Shown here piece by piece: positions 6,616-7,571 of a stretch of DNA of 7,571 bases (positions are counted from its first letter, which is position 1; every line of letters starts with the position of its first letter). Source of the DNA: an uncultured Rhodobacterales bacterium (lineage in GTDB: Bacteria; Pseudomonadota; Alphaproteobacteria; Rhodobacterales; Rhodobacteraceae); assembly GCA_937901055.1 (NCBI GenBank), contig CALCGO010000334.1, positions 1 through 7,571 of the forward strand, given 5' to 3'. The notes beneath the pieces were generated by a model that saw only the letters and a list, made by a program, of their open reading frames with translations, had not been told where the DNA came from and did not search any database. The translations under genes were made by a program, and so were the position numbers.

Positions 6616-6627
6616 GATAATCTCCGT

Positions 6628-7374
6628 TTAGAGGGCCCAGCCGCCGTCGATGATATGGGCTTGGCCCGTGGTAAATCCGCTGGCATCCGAGGCTAGGTAA
6701 ACTGCAAGCGCTGCAATTTCGTCTGCTGCGCCAACGCGTCCCATGGGCTGGCGCGCAATGAATTGCTCGTGCGCTACCTCATAGTCGCCAGTTGCGCGCA
6801 ACCTGTCATGCAACGACGGGCTATCCACGGTACCAGGGCAAATTGCATTGCATCGGATGCCTTGGGTTACGTAGTCAGCAGCGATCGCTTTGGTCATGCC
6901 GATAACCGCCGCCTTGGACGCGCAATAGACAAAACGATTTGGCACGCCCTTCAATGAAGATGCCACCGAGGACATGTTAATGATCGAACCCTTGCCTTGT
7001 TCAAGCATGCCCGGCAGAACTGCTTTACACAGGCGGTACATGGCCTTGGCATTCAGGTCGAAGGCAAAGTCCCAGTCTTCCTCGGTGCTTTCCAGGATAT
7101 TGCCCGCATGGACAAATCCAGCGCAGTTGAACAACACGTCCAGCCTACCAGCTTCTGCCAATACTCGCTTAATGTCTTCTGGATTGGTGGCATCCAGTTT
7201 CCATGCTGTAATGCCGTCAAGCCCTTCAAGCTCGGCCAGAGCAGTTTCATTGATGTCGGTGGCAATGACCGAGGCACCGGCCTTGGCGAAAGCCTCAGCG
7301 CTGGCGCGCCCGATGCCCTGCCCGGCGGCGGTTATCAAGGTGGTCTTGCCCTCAAGGCTAAATTCATATGTCAT
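6628..7374 (-). CDS. BDH2-like short-chain dehydrogenase, probable 2-keto-3-deoxy-L-fuconate 4-dehydrogenase
   Basis: This 248-residue classical SDR shows TAAGQGIG (15-22), D40 after strand two (NAD preference), NCAG (83-86), S136 in INMSSVAS, and Y150/K154 in YCASK. The segments RLDVLFNCAGFVHAGNILES (77-96), NMSSVASSLKGVPNRFVY (133-150), RCNAICPGTVDSPSL (174-188) and IIDGGWAL (241-248) are strikingly like human BDH2/DHRS6 and the Xanthomonas 2-keto-3-deoxy-L-fuconate dehydrogenase, as I remember those sequences. The latter oxidises the C4 hydroxyl of L-2-keto-3-deoxyfuconate, giving the substrate of the hydrolase encoded 12 bases downstream. It is cytoplasmic. The start at ATG 7374 gives the expected N-terminus (MTYEFSLEGKTTLIT), although the upstream CTGGGA is a weak Shine-Dalgarno sequence. 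A 3-hydroxybutyrate-type dehydrogenase is possible from similarity alone, but the operon argues against it. Confidence 0.85.
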   Translation of the reverse strand: MTYEFSLEGKTTLITAAGQGIGRASAEAFAKAGASVIATDINETALAELEGLDGITAWKLDATNPEDIKRVLAEAGRLDVLFNCAGFVHAGNILESTEEDWDFAFDLNAKAMYRLCKAVLPGMLEQGKGSIINMSSVASSLKGVPNRFVYCASKAAVIGMTKAIAADYVTQGIRCNAICPGTVDSPSLHDRLRATGDYEVAHEQFIARQPMGRVGAADEIAALAVYLASDASGFTTGQAHIIDGGWAL

Positions 7375-7398
7375 GATATTGATCCCAGTTTCTAGACG

Positions 7399-7571
7399 TC
7401 ACTTTGAAAGAAATGGTTCGAGCCGCACGAAGGCTTCTTCGAGAACATCGGCAGGTTGCGCGTAGCAGAGCCGCAGATAACCTTCCCCCTGGGGGCCGAA
7501 CGCCACCCCGGGCGCCAGCCCGACTTTGGTTTGCTCAAGGATTTCACCTGCCGCGGCGAAGCTATCGGTCA
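7399..7571 (-). CDS. PLP-dependent class I/II aminotransferase, C-terminal fragment
   Basis: Only the last 56 codons lie in the window; the stop is TGA at 7401-7399 and the rest continues past base 7571. The translation contains KVGLAPGVAFGPQGEGYLRL, then CYAQPADVLEEAFVRLEPFL. This is the C-terminal small-domain signature of fold-type I aspartate-like aminotransferases: (V)xLxPGxxFG......R(L/I)xxA. The Arg in YLRLCYA matches the conserved arginine that binds the substrate carboxylate. It ends 24 bases before the first SDR gene and is on the same strand, so it is probably co-transcribed. An aminotransferase is not a standard part of sugar-acid catabolism. Its substrate cannot be told from this fragment. 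Confidence 0.85.
   Translation of the reverse strand, partial: TDSFAAAGEILEQTKVGLAPGVAFGPQGEGYLRLCYAQPADVLEEAFVRLEPFLSK

Larger units (their letters stand above)
692..7571 (-). other. Eight-gene minus-strand operon for 2-keto-3-deoxy sugar-acid catabolism
   Basis: Eight reading frames follow each other on the minus strand. In transcription order the gaps are 24, 12, 2, 33, 38, 12 and 19 bases. Most have a purine-rich Shine-Dalgarno sequence 6-8 bases before the start. No gap is long enough for an obvious promoter plus operator, so the promoter should lie right of base 7571. The order is aminotransferase, SDR, short FAH hydrolase, SDR, RraA-like protein, long FAH-type dehydratase, 2-oxoglutarate semialdehyde dehydrogenase, L-KDA dehydratase. 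That the genes form one transcript is inferred from spacing and orientation, not shown directly. Confidence 0.85.

Noticed and set aside
1..7571. CRISPR array, insertion sequence, phage or toxin-antitoxin genes
   Set aside because: No direct-repeat array, transposase motif, terminal inverted repeats or phage-like gene was seen on either strand.

Overview
The window looks like an accessory carbohydrate-catabolism locus from a moderately GC-rich proteobacterium, most likely an alphaproteobacterium (Rhodobacterales or a related marine or soil group). That placement is inferred from gene families, Shine-Dalgarno sites and codon use by eye. No rRNA, marker gene or database search supports it.

Layout: bases 1-373 carry the 3' end of a LacI-family regulator on the plus strand. 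A 318-base gap (374-691) holds no convincing gene. From 692 to the right edge, eight genes lie head to tail on the minus strand with gaps of 2 to 38 bases, which indicates one operon transcribed from right to left. In transcription order they are: (1) the C-terminus of a PLP aminotransferase (7399-7571, cut by the edge); (2) a BDH2-like short-chain dehydrogenase (SDR, 6628-7374); (3) a short fumarylacetoacetate-hydrolase (FAH) family protein resembling 2,4-diketo-3-deoxy-rhamnonate/fuconate hydrolases (5761-6615); (4) a second SDR (5030-5758); (5) an RraA/HMG-aldolase-like protein (4331-4996); (6) a long FAH-family protein of the 2-keto-3-deoxy-D-pentonate dehydratase (XylX) type (3144-4292); (7) a 2-oxoglutarate semialdehyde dehydrogenase (1626-3131); (8) a DHDPS-fold L-2-keto-3-deoxyarabonate dehydratase (692-1606). 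The LacI gene converges on the operon and is its probable regulator.

How it works together: all the genes except the aminotransferase fit the lower half of non-phosphorylating oxidative sugar catabolism, after a sugar has become a 2-keto-3-deoxy acid. Genes 6 and 8 can dehydrate the D and L 2-keto-3-deoxypentonates to 2-oxoglutarate semialdehyde, and gene 7 oxidises that to 2-oxoglutarate (Weimberg-type branch). Genes 2 and/or 4 with gene 3 can oxidise C4 and hydrolyse the diketo acid to pyruvate plus lactate or glycolate (diketo-hydrolase branch). Gene 5 could be an aldolase. The sugar dehydrogenase, lactonase, sugar-acid dehydratase and transporter are not visible. The main point of interest is that two, possibly three, alternative fates of 2-keto-3-deoxy sugar acids are encoded in one transcription unit. 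Substrate assignments rest on family resemblance recalled from memory, not on a search.
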